DNA of 64,000 bases from Prevotella sp. GTDB lineage: Bacteria > Bacteroidota > Bacteroidia > Bacteroidales > Bacteroidaceae. Below the pieces are notes generated by a model. That model searched no databases. It worked only from the letters and a program-made list of their open reading frames with translations, and had not been told where the DNA came from. Shown here piece by piece: positions 26,615 to 35,445 of this stretch (the stretch's first letter is position 1; each line of letters begins with the position of its first letter). Where the stretch lies: positions 41,744 to 105,743 of the forward strand of contig JAFZSI010000076.1 of the NCBI GenBank assembly GCA_017619445.1, in the 5' to 3' direction. A program made the translations under genes and the position numbers.

Positions 26615-26723
26615 CGGGGGTACGAAGGTAGGGGGTACGGAGGTACGAGAATTGTATAGCGACTTGTGTCTCTATTTGAAAGACTATTCTCGTACCTCCG
26701 TACCCCCTACCTTCATACCCCCG
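26615..26723. repeat. 38-bp inverted repeat with 33-base loop, likely bidirectional terminator
   Basis: Arms 26615-26652 and 26686-26723 are complementary at 37 of 38 positions. Each arm is itself made of repeated GGGGTACG/AGGTACG/AGGTAGG phrases. It lies between the lipoprotein gene (+) and clpB (-), with AAAAAAA after the right arm. No target-site duplication is evident, so a terminator is the simplest reading, though a stem this long is unusual. Confidence 0.85.
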
Positions 26724-26749
26724 AAAAAAACGTACACAAACGCACTACA

Positions 26750-29293
26750 TTAGTTGCGGAACACCAGACCATCGCCGAACTCATCGACGATGATGGGTTT
26801 CGTGCGGTCCACCTCGTCGGCAAGCAGGCGTTTAGACAGGTCGTTGAGCACGAGCTGCTGGATGGCCCGCTTCACAGGACGGGCGCCGTAGTCGGGGTCG
26901 TAGCCAGCTTCGGCCAGATAGTTGATGGCCTGGTCGGTGGCTTGCAGCGTGATGCCCTGCGGCTCGAGCATGTCGGCAACGCGGCGCATCTGCAGTCTTA
27001 CCACGTCGGCAATCTGCTCGCGGGTGAGTGGCTGGAAGGTAATGATTTCATCAATACGGTTCAGAAACTCGGGGCGCATGACGGCTCTGAGCTGTTCGCG
27101 CGTGGCATTGCTGGTCATAATGATGATGGTGTTCTTGAAATTGGCGGTGCGGCCTTTGTTATCGGTCAGCCGTCCGTCGTCGAGCACTTGCAGCAGAATG
27201 TTGAACACGTCGGGATGGGCTTTCTCTATCTCGTCGAACAACAGCACCTGATAGGGTTTGCGGCGTACTGCCTCGGTGAGTTGTCCGCCCTCATCGTAGC
27301 CTACGTAGCCCGGAGGCGCACCGATGAGTCGGCTGACGCTAAATTTCTCCTGATACTCGCTCATGTCGATACGGGTCATCATCTGCTCATCGTTGAACAG
27401 GTATTCAGCCAGCGTTTTGGCCAGTTCGGTCTTTCCTACACCCGTTGTGCCAAGGAATATGAACGAGGCGATTGGTCGTTTGGGGTCTTGCAGGCCTGCG
27501 CGGCTTCTGCGGACGGCGTCGCTGACGGCAGTGATGGCCTCGTCCTGACCAATGACACGGCGGTGCAGCTCCTGCTCAAGATGGAGCAGCTTGTCGCGCT
27601 CGCTCTGCATCATGCGGCTAACAGGAATGCCCGTCCAGCGGCTCACCACCTCGGCAATGTCGTCGGCAGTGACGGCAATTCCTCCTAAAGTCCCTGAAGG
27701 AGAGGCATCCATCTGTGCCTGCAAGGCTTTCAGCTCATCCTGTAACTGTTGCTTCAACCCGTAGCGAATCTCAGCCACTCTGGCATAATTGCCTTCACGC
27801 TCGGCCTTTTCGGCCTCAAAGGTCAGCTGCTCCAGTTGTTCTTTCTTCTGCTGGTATCTGTCTGACAAAGATTTCTCGCTCTCCCATTGGGCACGCATCT
27901 GGGTTTCTTGCTCTTTCAGTTCGGCAATCTGCTTCTCCATCTGGCTCAGCTTGGAACCCTGACCCTCCTTCTCACCTCTCTCCTCTTTACTCTCTCCTCT
28001 CTCCTCTTTTTTGATGCTCTCGCGCTCAATCTCCAATTGTGCTCTTTTCCTGATGATTTCATCCAGTTCTTCGGGCACTGAGTCGCGCTCCATACGCAGT
28101 TTTGCAGCAGCCTCGTCCATCAGGTCGATGGCCTTGTCTGGCAAGAACCGCTCGCTGATGTAGCGTTCCGACAACTTCACGGCGGCGATGCAGGCATCGT
28201 CCTGAATGCGCACCTTGTGGTGATTCTCATAGCGCTCCTTCAGTCCACGCAGAATAGAGATGGCACTCAACTCGTCGGGCTCATCCACCATGACCGTCTG
28301 GAAACGCCGCTCCAAAGCCTTGTCTTTCTCAAAGTATTTCTGATATTCGTTTAGCGTGGTTGCTCCTATGGAGCGCAGTTCACCGCGTGCCAAGGCTGGT
28401 TTCAGTATGTTGGCCGCATCCATGGCTCCCTCACCGCCGCCAGCACCCACAAGGGTGTGAATCTCATCAATGAACAGAATAATTCGGCCTTCGCTCTTGG
28501 TCACCTCGTTGATGACGCTTTTCAGTCGTTCCTCAAACTCGCCTTTGTACTTCGCACCTGCCACCACGGCACCCATATCGAGAGAGAACACCTGTTTATC
28601 CTTCAGGTTCTCTGGCACGTCGCCACGAGCGATACGCTGCGCCAGGCCCTCCACGATAGCCGTTTTACCGGTACCAGGCTCACCAATAAGTATGGGATTG
28701 TTCTTGGTGCGCCGCGAGAGAATCTGCAACAGCCGTCGGATTTCGTCATCACGGCCAATAACGGGATCGAGTTTCCCCTGTCGGGCCAAATCAACCAAGT
28801 TCTTGGCATACTTCTCCAGGCTCTGATAGTTGTCGTCAGCGTTCTGGCTCTGCACCCGCTGCCCCTGTCGCAACTCATTGATGGCGACGAGCATGTCTTT
28901 CTCGGTACAGCCAGCGTCCTTCAAGATGCGGCTGGCCGTACTCTTTACACCCAGCAACGCCAAGAGCAGTGGTTCCACGCTCACAAACTCATCGCCTTGC
29001 TTCTGAGCAGTCTCCTGCGCACGTACCAATACATTATTAGCCTCGCCCGAAAGATAAGGCTGGCCACCCTGCACACGCGGCAGATGCTTGATTTCCTGCT
29101 CGGTAAGTTTTTCTATCTGGGCACCATTGACGCCCAGTTTCTGGAAAATAAAACCCGTCACGTCGCGGGCCTTTTCCATCACACCTTTCAGCAGATGTAC
29201 CGGCTCAACCGCCTGTTGCCCATTCATCTGAGCCACGTTGACGGCCTGTTGCACGGCCTCCTGCGCTTTAATTGTAAATTTGTCAAGTGTCAT
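26750..29293 (-). CDS. clpB: ATP-dependent disaggregase ClpB
   Basis: An 847-residue Hsp100 chaperone that pulls apart protein aggregates with DnaK. It has the N domain (starts [22 protein letters not shown]), first nucleotide-binding domain with [15 protein letters not shown] and [18 protein letters not shown], the coiled-coil M domain (about 400-520), and the second with [19 protein letters not shown] and [15 protein letters not shown]. At the start of the M domain a stretch [19 protein letters not shown] is low-complexity and encoded by the CTCTCCTCTTT micro-repeat. An unusually strong AGGAGGA lies 7 bases before the ATG. A pair of GCCGACAG direct repeats lies about 60-80 bases upstream. 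Confidence 0.95.
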   Translation of the reverse strand: MTLDKFTIKAQEAVQQAVNVAQMNGQQAVEPVHLLKGVMEKARDVTGFIFQKLGVNGAQIEKLTEQEIKHLPRVQGGQPYLSGEANNVLVRAQETAQKQGDEFVSVEPLLLALLGVKSTASRILKDAGCTEKDMLVAINELRQGQRVQSQNADDNYQSLEKYAKNLVDLARQGKLDPVIGRDDEIRRLLQILSRRTKNNPILIGEPGTGKTAIVEGLAQRIARGDVPENLKDKQVFSLDMGAVVAGAKYKGEFEERLKSVINEVTKSEGRIILFIDEIHTLVGAGGGEGAMDAANILKPALARGELRSIGATTLNEYQKYFEKDKALERRFQTVMVDEPDELSAISILRGLKERYENHHKVRIQDDACIAAVKLSERYISERFLPDKAIDLMDEAAAKLRMERDSVPEELDEIIRKRAQLEIERESIKKEERGESKEERGEKEGQGSKLSQMEKQIAELKEQETQMRAQWESEKSLSDRYQQKKEQLEQLTFEAEKAEREGNYARVAEIRYGLKQQLQDELKALQAQMDASPSGTLGGIAVTADDIAEVVSRWTGIPVSRMMQSERDKLLHLEQELHRRVIGQDEAITAVSDAVRRSRAGLQDPKRPIASFIFLGTTGVGKTELAKTLAEYLFNDEQMMTRIDMSEYQEKFSVSRLIGAPPGYVGYDEGGQLTEAVRRKPYQVLLFDEIEKAHPDVFNILLQVLDDGRLTDNKGRTANFKNTIIIMTSNATREQLRAVMRPEFLNRIDEIITFQPLTREQIADVVRLQMRRVADMLEPQGITLQATDQAINYLAEAGYDPDYGARPVKRAIQQLVLNDLSKRLLADEVDRTKPIIVDEFGDGLVFRN

Positions 29294-29352
29294 GTTTTGT
29301 TCCTCCTGATTCTTTGATTATTTGTTTCTACCCGAAACGGCTCAAACAACGT

Positions 29353-29375
29353 GCCGACAGCAATTTTGCCGACAG
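29353..29375 (-). promoter_or_regulatory. Direct repeat upstream of clpB, possible operator
   Basis: GCCGACAG occurs at 29353-29360 and 29368-29375 (plus-strand reading), 15 bases apart from start to start, with CAATTTT between. No CIRCE element (TTAGCACTC-N9-GAGTGCTAA) and no clear -33/-7 pair was found for clpB. Confidence 0.35.
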
Positions 29376-29428
29376 AATGACACACAAACATGACTATTTG
29401 TCGGTTTCTATAAGCTTGGAACTTTTAC

Positions 29429-29602
29429 TTTGAACTTTGAATAATGTTTAATCTTTCATCTTTCATCTTTAATATTTAAAAATCCCTATAAATGTGGATT
29501 GTGGAGGCGGGGAAATTGCCCTACCTTTGCACAAGTTTAGTATTGTTCTTTGAACTTTGAATAATGTTTAATTTTTCATCACTAATCTTTAATGTTTAAA
29601 AT
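29429..29602 (+). repeat. 54-bp direct repeat spaced 120 bp, overlapping the TonB receptor start
   Basis: Copy 1 (29429-29482) and copy 2 (29549-29602) both read CTTTGAACTTTGAATAATG, then TTTAAT(C/T)TTTCATC, then a less similar stretch ending ATCTTTAAT(A/G)TTTAAAA. Copy 2 contains the start codon AATGTTTAAAATT of the receptor; copy 1 has ATA at that place. The promoter lies between the two. Confidence 0.8.
29498..29529 (+). promoter_or_regulatory. Promoter for the TonB-dependent receptor
   Basis: ATTG (29498-29501), 20-base spacer, TACCTTTG (29522-29529). The predicted leader is about 55 bases and consists largely of repeat copy 2. Confidence 0.6.
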
Positions 29603-32033
29603 TCTTATGATAGTGGCCGCTGCCTTGCTCAGCGGCGAAAAAATGCTGGCCGAGGAAGCGGCCGATACTTCGCGTGTGGTAGATTTAGACGAGGTTGTTG
29701 TGGTGTCACAACCCAAAGAGCAAGTGCGCCTGCGCCTGCAGCCACTGAGCAGCAGCGTCTTTGGAAGCGAGCAGTTGCAGCAGCTCAACGTGCGCGACCT
29801 GAGTCAGCTTTCTCAGTACGTGCCGTCGTTCGTCATGCCAGCCTACGGCTCGCGGCTCACCTCATCGATGTATGTTCGCGGCATTGGCTCGCGCATCAAC
29901 AATCCTGCCGTGGGCGTGTATTACGACAACATCCCCCTGATGTCAAAAGCAGCGTTCAACAACCATTTCTATATGCTCGACCGCGTTGACATCCTGCACG
30001 GCCCTCAGGCCACACTCTACGGTCAGAACACCGAGGGTGGACTGGTGCGCATCTACTCGAAAAACCCCATGAACTATCAGGGCACCGACATACGTTTAGG
30101 CATCGGCACAGGGCTCTACAGCAATATTGAGGTGGCCCATCATCACCGCCCCTCCGAGCAACTCGCCTTCACCGTGGCTGGTTTCTACAGTGGACTGAGA
30201 GGTTTCATCAACAACACACAGTTTGACAAGAAAAACGACCTCTCAAACGAGGCCGGCGGCAAACTGCGCCTCATCTACCAGCCCACACAGAAGCTGACGT
30301 TCGACTGGACTGCCGACTACCAATATGTGAATCAGAATGGTTTCGGCTACGGCCAATTCCATCCAACCGATTATTTGAGTGGCGACATCATTTACGGTGC
30401 CGACAAGACTGCGAAGGACCCCGCCACCACCATTATGAATGGCTACAAGCGCAACATGCTGAACACCGGCCTGAACATCAGCTACAACATGAACAAGCTG
30501 CTCTTCACCTCCACCACCAGCTACCAATATCTGCGCGACATGATGCTGATGGACCAGGACTACATGGCTCCCGACTACCTGCGCCTCGAACAACGACAGA
30601 AGATGAACGCCCTGACACAAGAGTTTGTGCTGCGCTCGCACGCCTATACCCGCTGGCAACATGCCACAGGCCTCTTCGGCTCCTACCAGTGGTTGCGCAC
30701 CGATGCTCCCGTCAGCTTTGGCGACGCCATTACTGAGCCCATCAGCAATGCCATCACCAACGCCATGAAAACCGCCATGCAACAGGCCATGTACGGGCGC
30801 ATGCTACAACAGATGCTCGAGCAGGGCATGCCGCAGTCCATGGCAGAAGCCTCGGCACTGAAGGCAGCACAGGCCGCCGTGGAGAGTGCCGGCATCAGCA
30901 TGAGTGCCGAGATGGCCGTACCCGAATATTTCCAAACCCCCTCGGCCAACTTCGCAGCCTTCCACGAGTCGAACCTGCTTTTGACCAACCGCCTGAAGCT
31001 GACCCTCGGTTTGCGTTTCAACGTCGATAACGTCAAAATCAACTACCACTCGCTCGCCTATATGAACATGACAGGCGGCACGGCAGAACGGCAGGCCACC
31101 TATCACCTCACCTCGCTCATAGAAGACAATCTCTCGAAAACCTTCACCCAACTGCTGCCGAAGCTCGGACTCACCTACAACTTCGATTGGAATCTGGGCA
31201 ACGTCTATGCTCTCGTATCAAAAGGCTACCGCGCCGGAGGCTACAACATCCAGATGTTCAGCGACATCCTGCAAACCGAGCTTAACGCCCACCAACAGGA
31301 AGCCATGCGCGGCGACTACGACGTGGAGCACACGGAACAAGACTACAACAACATTGAAGAGACCATCGCCTACAAGCCCGAGGAGAGCTGGAACTACGAG
31401 CTCGGAGTCCACCTCAACCTATTGGAAAACAGCCTTCACTTCGACCTCGCCCTCTACTATATGCAGATTCGCAACCAGCAGCTCTCCATCATGGAGCCCA
31501 ACAGCAATTATGGCCGAATGATGGTCAACGCAGGCAAAAGCCACACCTGCGGACTCGAGGCCACCCTGCGCGGCAGCCTGCTTGACAACGCCCTCGACTG
31601 GGGATTAACCTACAGCTTCACCAATGCCAAGTTTGACGAGTACAATGAGATCGAAGTCATCAGAAATGGTACAGAAAGGATGCCACAACTCTTTGACTAC
31701 AAAGACAACTACGTGCCCTTCGTACCGCAGCACACATTCAGCGCCATGGCCGACTGCCACATCGGCAAGCTGACCCTCGGCGCCAACCTCGTAGGGCAGG
31801 GCAAAACGTGGTGGGACGAGGCCAACACCTACGCGCAGAACCTCTACGCCCTGCTCGGAGCACATGCCGACTACCAATTCGGCCCCATCCTCCTCTCGCT
31901 CTGGGGGCGCAACCTCACCAACACACACTACCATACATTCGCCGTGCAGAGCAGCGCCGCAGGCGGCACACGCCATTTCGCCCAGCGCGCCAACCCCATC
32001 CAGCTCGGCATAGACGCCCGCATCCATTTCTAA
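29592..32033 (+). CDS. TonB-dependent outer-membrane receptor
   Basis: An 813-residue receptor. Signal MFKILMIVAAALLSGEKMLA, TonB-box-like DLDEVVVVSQ, plug domain (LNVRDLSQLSQYVPSFVMPAYGSRLTSSMYVRGIGS..., VDILHGPQATLYGQNTEGG), then the 22-strand barrel; the last residues IQLGIDARIHF end in Phe as usual. It is not of the SusC length (about 1000) and no SusD partner follows, so a metal-chelate, vitamin or small-glycan receptor is likelier. Oddity: a 60-residue Met/Ala/Gln-rich helical insertion (about 375-440, with MQQAMYGRMLQQMLEQGM) inside the barrel. A hairpin terminator follows at 32107. Confidence 0.88.
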   Translation: MFKILMIVAAALLSGEKMLAEEAADTSRVVDLDEVVVVSQPKEQVRLRLQPLSSSVFGSEQLQQLNVRDLSQLSQYVPSFVMPAYGSRLTSSMYVRGIGSRINNPAVGVYYDNIPLMSKAAFNNHFYMLDRVDILHGPQATLYGQNTEGGLVRIYSKNPMNYQGTDIRLGIGTGLYSNIEVAHHHRPSEQLAFTVAGFYSGLRGFINNTQFDKKNDLSNEAGGKLRLIYQPTQKLTFDWTADYQYVNQNGFGYGQFHPTDYLSGDIIYGADKTAKDPATTIMNGYKRNMLNTGLNISYNMNKLLFTSTTSYQYLRDMMLMDQDYMAPDYLRLEQRQKMNALTQEFVLRSHAYTRWQHATGLFGSYQWLRTDAPVSFGDAITEPISNAITNAMKTAMQQAMYGRMLQQMLEQGMPQSMAEASALKAAQAAVESAGISMSAEMAVPEYFQTPSANFAAFHESNLLLTNRLKLTLGLRFNVDNVKINYHSLAYMNMTGGTAERQATYHLTSLIEDNLSKTFTQLLPKLGLTYNFDWNLGNVYALVSKGYRAGGYNIQMFSDILQTELNAHQQEAMRGDYDVEHTEQDYNNIEETIAYKPEESWNYELGVHLNLLENSLHFDLALYYMQIRNQQLSIMEPNSNYGRMMVNAGKSHTCGLEATLRGSLLDNALDWGLTYSFTNAKFDEYNEIEVIRNGTERMPQLFDYKDNYVPFVPQHTFSAMADCHIGKLTLGANLVGQGKTWWDEANTYAQNLYALLGAHADYQFGPILLSLWGRNLTNTHYHTFAVQSSAAGGTRHFAQRANPIQLGIDARIHF

Positions 32034-32106
32034 GTTCCAGGCACAGCCTGCCGCCACAGCGCGCACAACAGAACTGCAGGGAAAAACAAAAACGCTAAAA
32101 GCAAAA

Positions 32107-32140
32107 GCCACGGCACGGATTCTTCATTTCGTGCCGTGGC
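32107..32140 (+). terminator. Hairpin terminator after the TonB receptor
   Basis: GCCACGGCACG (32107-32117), 12-base loop, CGTGCCGTGGC (32130-32140): a perfect 11-bp stem followed by TTCTTCATTTC. Confidence 0.7.
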
Positions 32141-32261
32141 TTCTTCATTTCGCCCCCTGTTTAGTCTAAAAAACATGGATTTGCGGGCTTGTTTGTTGCG
32201 TAAAGCATCATTGTGAAATGTTTTTGATACTCTTGCGAAAGTAAATGTCGGGAGGAATGAG

Positions 32262-32269
32262 TAATTTTG
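32262..32269 (+). promoter_or_regulatory. -7 box for the xylanase gene
   Basis: TAATTTTG followed by C, 45 bases before the ATG at 32314. The -33 region is weak. It falls inside the extended reading frame, supporting the later start. Confidence 0.5.
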
Positions 32270-32313
32270 CAGCCAAAATACAAATAAGAGAATTAAAAAT
32301 AACAAAAAAACCT

Positions 32314-34950
32314 ATGAGGAAACTTCTACAAACATTGTTTCTCGCAGCGGTGGCTACTGCTGCGAACGCCCAGTTGTCGACTAACCCCGACAAATTCCTG
32401 GGCAACATCACTACTTCGGGACAGGTGGATTATGGCAAGGAGAAGTTCTACGAGCTCTGGAACCAGATTACGCCTGAGAACGAGTCGAAGTGGGATGCCT
32501 GCGAGCCGCAGCGCGGCAACTTTAACTGGAGCGGTGCCGACCGCGCATTTAATTATGCCAAGCAGCACGGCTTCACCTACAAGTTCCACACCTTGGTGTG
32601 GGGCGGCCAGTATCCCGGCTGGATGAACAACCTTTCGACGAGCGAGCAGTACAAGGCCATCGTGGAATGGTTTGACGCAGCCGCACAGCACTATCCTGAC
32701 ATGCCGATGATTGACGTGGTGAACGAGGCCATTGCAGGCCACGCTCCTGCTCCCTACAAGGAAGCTCTGGGAGGCGACGGGAAGACGGGCTACGACTGGA
32801 TTATCAAAGCCTTCGAAATGGCCCACGAACGCTGGCCGAATGCCATCCTGATTTACAACGACTATAATACTTTTACCTGGCAGCACGAGCAATTCATTGA
32901 CCTGGTGAAGACACTGCGCAATGCCGGTGCGCCCATCGATGCATACGGTTGCCAGTCTCACGACATGATGGACAAATCCATCAGCGAAATCAAGGATGCT
33001 GTGGACAACCTGAACAACCAGTTGAAGATGCCCATGTACAGCACGGAGTATGATATCGGTACGGAGGACGACAACACGCAGCTGAATTATTATAAGAACC
33101 AGATTCCCTATATGTGGGAGAAGGACTACTGCGCCGGCATCACCTTGTGGGGCTACATCTACGGCCACACATGGACTACCGGCGGCAACTCGGGTATCAT
33201 CAAGGACGGCAAAGACCGCCCTGCCATGACCTGGCTGCGCGAATACATGGCCAGCGACAAGGCGAAGAAAGCCAAGAGCCCCTTCCCGGGCATGAAGAAA
33301 GAGGCTTCGTTGTATGTAGGTGTAAACAACCTGAAGGCTACCCGTGGCGACAAGGTGAAAATCACCGTCAGGGCTAAGCTGCGCACAAAGACCATCAGGA
33401 GCATTGACCTCTACGTGAAGGGCTCGCTCGTCAAGTCGTTTGGCAATGCAAGTACCAGCACTTATGAATACACGCCCGCAAGCGAAGGAGAATACGACAT
33501 CAAGGCCGTGCTGACAGCCACCGACGGCTCAACCTACGAGCGTTGGTCGGGATTCGAGGCCTTCAAGCCGCGTCAGGCATACGGCAACAATCCCGTGTCG
33601 TTGCCAGGAACCATTCAGGCAGAGAACTTTGACGAGGGTCCCGAGGGCATTGCCTACCATGACTCTGACAATACTAACGAGGGCAATACCAACTACCGCT
33701 CAAACAGCGGAGGCGTTGACATCGTCACTGGCAACGGAGGCTATGCTATTGGCTACACCAACTCAGGCGAGTGGCTTGAATACACCGTCAACGTGAAGGA
33801 GGCAGGCAACTACTCGTTCGACGCAACCGTTTCGTCGGGCTCCACATCGTCTTCGTTCAGCCTCTCGCTGAACACCGACGACGGGCTGAAACAGCTCACC
33901 GACGCAATTCCCGTGCCCTGCGTGACGGCGAACGACTGGAACACCTACCGCACCGTTCACGGACGACTGTCCATACCGTTGGAGGCCGGCAAGCAGATTA
34001 TCCGCCTCAACATCACGGGCAGCAGCTGCAACATCGACAAGATTGTGTTCAAGCACATCAACATCGACAACAACATGAACGTGAGCATATCGGCCAACCC
34101 GTCGCCCGCAACCGTAGGCGAGGCTACGAAAATCAAGGTCAACGCCTCATCGTCGTCCAGCACCGTGAAGAGTGTGCGCATCTACTTCGACAACGTGTTG
34201 CAGACAACCCTCTCTTCACCGTTTGAGTACAACTACACCCCAGCGAATAAGGGCACCTACAACGTCAGTGCCATTGCCGTGGATGCCAACAACAAGGAGT
34301 CGAAGATTGTCAGGATGACTCTCACGGTGAACGGCAAGCGCACACCCTACAAGGGAGTGATTGCCATCCCTGGAACCATCGAGGCCGAGAACTTCGACAA
34401 GGGCGGCGAAGGATTCACCTACCACGACTCAGACAGTCAGGATGAGGGTGGCGCAAACTACCGCTCCGACAGCGAAGGCGTTGACGTAGTGCGCGGAGGC
34501 AGCGGCTATGCCCTGGGCTACACCGCCGGCAACGAGTGGTATGAATACTCCGTCAACGTTACCGAAGGCGGCGAGTATTCCTACGAAGCCTACGCATCGT
34601 CGGGCAACGACAACACCGCGTTCAGCCTCAGCATCTCTAACAACGGAAGCCTGACCAAGCTCTGCGACGTCAACGTGGGCAACACCGGCAGCTGGGACAC
34701 CTACAAAACAATCACTGGCAAACTGAACAGGAACCTCACAATGGGGCAGCAGATATTCCGCATCACCATCACCGGCGCCTACTGCAACATCGACAAGATT
34801 ACGCTGAAGTGCACCAAGAGCGGTGTCACCACCGTGCTGATGGATGCCCAGCAGGACAACGGTCCCGTTTATAACCTTTCTGGCCAGCGCGTGGGTGCCA
34901 ACTACAAAGGCATCGTCATCAAGAACGGCCGCAAGGTGCTGAACAGATAA
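32314..34950 (+). CDS. xyn10: GH10 endo-1,4-beta-xylanase with two CBM6 modules
   Basis: A 878-residue secreted enzyme (signal MRKLLQTLFLAAVATAANA). The GH10 barrel occupies about residues 25-330; acid/base Glu138 in DVVNEAI and nucleophile Glu245 in STEYDIG. The usual VWHxQ reads VWGGQ, so the conserved His of the -1/-2 subsite is missing. Two family-6 carbohydrate-binding modules (starting LPGTIQAENFDEG and IPGTIEAENFDKG) each follow an Ig-like domain, and the C-terminal tail VYNLSGQRVGANYKGIVIKNGRKVL resembles a type IX sorting signal. It cuts xylan outside the cell. The start is set by the signal peptide and the -7 box at 32262; a strong terminator follows. Confidence 0.93.
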   Translation: MRKLLQTLFLAAVATAANAQLSTNPDKFLGNITTSGQVDYGKEKFYELWNQITPENESKWDACEPQRGNFNWSGADRAFNYAKQHGFTYKFHTLVWGGQYPGWMNNLSTSEQYKAIVEWFDAAAQHYPDMPMIDVVNEAIAGHAPAPYKEALGGDGKTGYDWIIKAFEMAHERWPNAILIYNDYNTFTWQHEQFIDLVKTLRNAGAPIDAYGCQSHDMMDKSISEIKDAVDNLNNQLKMPMYSTEYDIGTEDDNTQLNYYKNQIPYMWEKDYCAGITLWGYIYGHTWTTGGNSGIIKDGKDRPAMTWLREYMASDKAKKAKSPFPGMKKEASLYVGVNNLKATRGDKVKITVRAKLRTKTIRSIDLYVKGSLVKSFGNASTSTYEYTPASEGEYDIKAVLTATDGSTYERWSGFEAFKPRQAYGNNPVSLPGTIQAENFDEGPEGIAYHDSDNTNEGNTNYRSNSGGVDIVTGNGGYAIGYTNSGEWLEYTVNVKEAGNYSFDATVSSGSTSSSFSLSLNTDDGLKQLTDAIPVPCVTANDWNTYRTVHGRLSIPLEAGKQIIRLNITGSSCNIDKIVFKHINIDNNMNVSISANPSPATVGEATKIKVNASSSSSTVKSVRIYFDNVLQTTLSSPFEYNYTPANKGTYNVSAIAVDANNKESKIVRMTLTVNGKRTPYKGVIAIPGTIEAENFDKGGEGFTYHDSDSQDEGGANYRSDSEGVDVVRGGSGYALGYTAGNEWYEYSVNVTEGGEYSYEAYASSGNDNTAFSLSISNNGSLTKLCDVNVGNTGSWDTYKTITGKLNRNLTMGQQIFRITITGAYCNIDKITLKCTKSGVTTVLMDAQQDNGPVYNLSGQRVGANYKGIVIKNGRKVLNR

Positions 34951-35011
34951 AACGCATTTTGAACAAAACAAAAGGTATAGGATAAAAAAGAAAAAAGATT
35001 GTTTTAACACG

Positions 35012-35050
35012 AAACCGCGCCGGGGCTGGAAAATGCCTGCGGCGCGGTTT
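35012..35050 (+). terminator. Intrinsic terminator after the xylanase gene
   Basis: AAACCGCGCCG (35012-35022) pairs with CGGCGCGGTTT (35040-35050), 17-base loop, followed by TTCTTTTC: a GC-rich 11-bp stem with a T-rich tail. Confidence 0.85.
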
Positions 35051-35110
35051 TTCTTTTCATTCACCACCAGCGCCAAGCAATGCTTTGCAAATGCAGGACT
35101 TTGCTTTACG

Positions 35111-35331
35111 AACACAAAGCAATGCTTTACACAGAAATTCTCTAGAAAATCTGAGCGTAAACCTGCACATGGCAGATGCGCCTCTCAGCATGGGGAACAC
35201 AAAGCAATGCTTTACGTTGAAATTCTCTAGAAAATCTGAGCGTAAACCTGCACATGGCAAATGCGCCTCTCAGCATGGTGAACACAAAGCAATGCTTTAC
35301 GTTTGAATTTTCTAGAAAATCTGAGCGTAAA
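35111..35331 (+). repeat. 85-bp tandem repeat, 2.6 copies, carrying the ATTTTCTAGAAAAT palindrome
   Basis: Units begin AACACAAAGCAATGCTTTAC at 35111, 35196 and 35281; the period is exactly 85 bp and the third copy stops after GCGTAAA. Each contains ATT(C/T)TCTAGAAAAT (35137-35150, 35222-35235, 35307-35320) flanked by TTTAC(G/A) and CTGAGCGTAAA. Copies 1 and 2 differ at only a few positions. Confidence 0.92.
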
Positions 35332-35341
35332 GCATAAAGTT

Positions 35342-35391
35342 AAATCCGTAACCCGCGGTGCGAGGAAAACAGCACCATGAGTTACGGATTT
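35342..35391 (-). terminator. Hairpin terminator after the cellobiose phosphorylase gene
   Basis: Outer stem AAATCCGTAAC (35342-35352) with GTTACGGATTT (35381-35391), inner stem GGTGC/GCACC (35357-35361, 35372-35376). For the minus-strand gene ending at 35446 the stem is followed by AACTTTATGC; termination is likely but the T-run is short. Confidence 0.65.
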
Positions 35392-35445
35392 ATTCTACAG
35401 GTTTACTGCGGCCAAAGCGGGGCCGACAAACTCTGAAGAGAAGAG

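Larger units (their letters stand above)
34951..35445. other. 495-bp gap between convergent genes: terminators and tandem repeats
   Basis: No gene seen. In order: the xylanase terminator (35012-35050), AAGCAATGCTTT(A/G)C phrases (35086-35108), 2.6 copies of an 85-bp tandem repeat (35111-35331), and the terminator of the cellobiose phosphorylase gene (35342-35391). Confidence 0.8.

Noticed and set aside
26615-26723. Insertion-sequence remnant with terminal inverted repeats
   Set aside because: The loop is only 33 bases, there is no transposase fragment and no target duplication; a terminator is simpler.
26666-27688. 340-codon plus-strand frame starting inside the 38-bp inverted repeat
   Set aside because: It is antisense to clpB and starts in a hairpin arm.
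29294-29450. CIRCE/HrcA operator before clpB
   Set aside because: No TTAGCACTC-N9-GAGTGCTAA-like inverted repeat is present.
35111-35331. Possible CRISPR or phage attachment array
   Set aside because: The 85-bp units are alike over their full length and no integrase or cas gene is near.
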